The notes beneath the pieces were generated by a model that was not told the DNA's origin, did not search any database, and saw only the letters and a list, made by a program, of their open reading frames with translations. From Bifidobacterium olomucense (lineage in GTDB: Bacteria > Actinomycetota > Actinomycetes > Actinomycetales > Bifidobacteriaceae), in assembly GCF_012932375.1 (NCBI RefSeq), contig NZ_JAAIIG010000002.1, positions 1-64,000 on the forward strand: a stretch of DNA of 64,000 nucleotides, given 5' to 3'. The translations under genes were made by a program, and so were the position numbers. Below, in pieces: positions 62,497 through 64,000 of the stretch. Each line of letters opens with the position of its first letter. The stretch's first letter is position 1.

Positions 62497-62577
62497 GCGC
62501 GGGTGGTCCTGAATCTCCGGAGTGCCGCGGGCGGGGCGGAGGAAGGAGATGAAGTGGCGCGGGTGGTCCGGGATTAT
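62497..62577 (+). repeat. two forward repeat copies, type B then type A
   Basis: Type-B copy at 62,497-62,516 and consensus copy at 62,557-62,577, 60 bases apart, just before the terminator of the second surface protein gene. Confidence 0.82.
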
Positions 62578-62589
62578 CGTCTTGGAATG

Positions 62590-62631
62590 GGGAAGCCCCC
62601 GGTGCCGGCGTTGCCGGTCCGGGGGCTTCCC
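62590..62631 (-). terminator. terminator of surface protein gene 2
   Basis: GGGAAGCCCCCGG and CCGGGGGCTTCCC form a 13-base-pair stem 21 bases after the stop codon. Confidence 0.72.
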
Positions 62632-62651
62632 TTGTGGATTGTGTCTGTGTG

Positions 62652-64000
62652 TTACTTGCCGCTGTTGGTTGTGGTGGGCTTGCTGAGCTTGTTCGCGGCC
62701 CGGTAGAGCATCGTCGTGGTCACCGCCGCTCCCGCGAGCAGGAGGAGGATGACGCCGCCGGTCTGGGCGAGCACGCGGATCGGTGTCGCGGTCGGTGCCT
62801 TGACCCAGTGGGCGTAGATGGTGACGTCCTTCGTGACGGGCTTCGTGTAGTCGTACTTGGTGGTGTACGTGGTGTCGGTGTACCAGCCGTCGAACGTGTA
62901 GCCGGCCTTGTTGTTCTCCTCGGCCGTGGGGTCGGGGTCGGGCTGGGTCGCCCGGTGGCCGTCGATGACGCTCTGGTCGGGGATGGTGCCGTTCGCGTTC
63001 GTGACCTCGTGCTCCGTCTTGTTCTCGTCATCGTCGTTCACCTGGCGGTGCTTGACGGTGTGGAGGACGAGGCACTCGTCGGGCAGGTTGACCTTCACGG
63101 TGCTTCCGTCCGGGTTGACGAGCCATGCGCCCTGCTTCGAGTAGACGAGGCCGCCCCGGTCGCTGGCGTTGGGGCTGCTGACCCCGCCCGCGACGGTGAG
63201 CCGTCCGCTCGTGCCGGTGATGGCGGTGCCGCGGGTGTCGCTCCGCAGCACCCATGCGCCGCTCTTGCCGGTGACGATGGCGCCCGCGATGGTCTTGCCG
63301 TCGCTGGTGGTGCCGTTGTCCCACGGCATGTCGCCCTCACCGCTGGTGAGCTCGCCGCTGAGGCCGCTGATGCCCCTGACGCTGCCCATGAGGTTCGTGT
63401 CGTTGTACGGCAGGCCGCTGACGAAGTAGCCTCCATAAACGGTGTTCACGCCCATGTCGTAGCGCGGGTACACGCCGTACAGGCCGGTGATGGTGGACCA
63501 GTACGGGAAGCCGTCGGAGCTGACGTTGCTGGTCGCCCCGTTCTTCGTGTTGACGTACCAGAGGGTCTTGTCCTTCGCGAGGGCGATGCCGTAGTTGTGG
63601 TCGTCATCGATGTAGCCGGCCCCGGCGGTGAGGTAGTCGCCGCCGTCCATGCCGTTGACCTTCGTGGTGGCGCCGGTCGCGTCCATCGTCCATACCCCGT
63701 CGTCACCGTAGACGAGGCTGATGCCCGCCTTGCTGAGCGGGTACGGGCCCGAGCCGCGGATGGCGCCCGTGGTGCCCTTGGCCTGGGTCACGGTGCCATC
63801 CCCCGCGACGAGCCACGCGCCCTTCGTGGTGCTGACGACCCAGCCGCTGGTGGTGATGTCGGCCGGGTAGGAGTTCGTCAGGAGGCTGTACAGGTTGTCG
63901 CTGTAGTCGGTGCCGTTCACGTTCGTGATGTCACCGGTCGGACCGCTGACCTTCGTGGCCTTGCCGCCCTTGATGAGGTAGGCGTCGCTCTTCGTGGCGA
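62652..64000 (-). CDS. LAQTG-anchored surface protein 2, truncated by window edge
   Basis: The frame is open from the window end (64,000) to a stop at 62,652, so at least 449 residues of the C-terminus are present and the start lies outside. Blade-like repeats (GAWLVAGDGTVTQAKG, GVWTMDATGATTKVNG) resemble those of the 1392-residue protein, followed by one InlB B-repeat (FDGWYTDTTYTTKYDYTKPV, KDVTIYAHW) and the sorting signal LAQTGG plus hydrophobic and basic tail. It probably is a second pilus-linked adhesin. Homology to surface protein 1 suggests duplication with divergence of the propeller. Confidence 0.82.
   Translation of the reverse strand, partial: ATKSDAYLIKGGKATKVSGPTGDITNVNGTDYSDNLYSLLTNSYPADITTSGWVVSTTKGAWLVAGDGTVTQAKGTTGAIRGSGPYPLSKAGISLVYGDDGVWTMDATGATTKVNGMDGGDYLTAGAGYIDDDHNYGIALAKDKTLWYVNTKNGATSNVSSDGFPYWSTITGLYGVYPRYDMGVNTVYGGYFVSGLPYNDTNLMGSVRGISGLSGELTSGEGDMPWDNGTTSDGKTIAGAIVTGKSGAWVLRSDTRGTAITGTSGRLTVAGGVSSPNASDRGGLVYSKQGAWLVNPDGSTVKVNLPDECLVLHTVKHRQVNDDDENKTEHEVTNANGTIPDQSVIDGHRATQPDPDPTAEENNKAGYTFDGWYTDTTYTTKYDYTKPVTKDVTIYAHWVKAPTATPIRVLAQTGGVILLLLAGAAVTTTMLYRAANKLSKPTTTNSGK

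Overview
The window looks like chromosome plus large integrated elements of a high-GC Gram-positive bacterium, most likely Bifidobacterium. This is an inference from base composition, strong AGGAGG ribosome-binding sites, class C sortase with LAQTG-anchored FimA-like pilin, Abi_2 proteins and overlapping ABC/two-component operons; no rRNA or tRNA was seen to confirm it.

Positions 1-12,500: an AbiF-like HEPN protein with a structured RNA upstream, then an operon on the minus strand running ECF sigma factor, membrane protein, two ABC permeases, ABC ATPase and lipoprotein, with two near-identical ECF-type promoters. Next come small membrane proteins, a GT39-like and a GT2 glycosyltransferase, and a LuxR-type response regulator with its histidine kinase. 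A 20-bp palindrome (TGTCAWGC-N4-GCATGACA) sits upstream of four transcription units and probably marks the regulon of the two-component systems.

Positions 12,500-27,300: an element-like block beginning with a broken tyrosine integrase fragment. It carries an SF3-type helicase, a 1.3-kb gene-free region with long inverted repeats (candidate origin), a fusion of a RepA-like domain to a DNA methyltransferase, and several large proteins of unknown function.

Positions 27,300-33,900: a four-gene MacAB-like export operon joined by 4-bp ATGA overlaps, a second response regulator/kinase pair paralogous to the first, a LuxR remnant, and a second AbiF-like gene with the same upstream RNA. The two AbiF loci form direct repeats of about 0.9 kb, 32.8 kb apart.

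Positions 34,000-64,000: a second, gene-sparse element. It has a replication-relaxation-like protein, a cluster of four small coupled ORFs, a helix-turn-helix protein, a giant tyrosine recombinase with an apparent insertion in its catalytic domain, and large unknown proteins. It also carries a sortase-dependent pilus set: class C sortase, major pilin and two beta-propeller/InlB-repeat surface proteins. From 44 kb on, nearly every transcription unit is separated by copies of an intergenic palindromic repeat (core GCGCGGGTGGTCCGGG), often next to a GC-rich hairpin terminator. Four element proteins share a short N-terminal H-C-C-H module, and one large protein family is present in both elements, tying the two blocks together.
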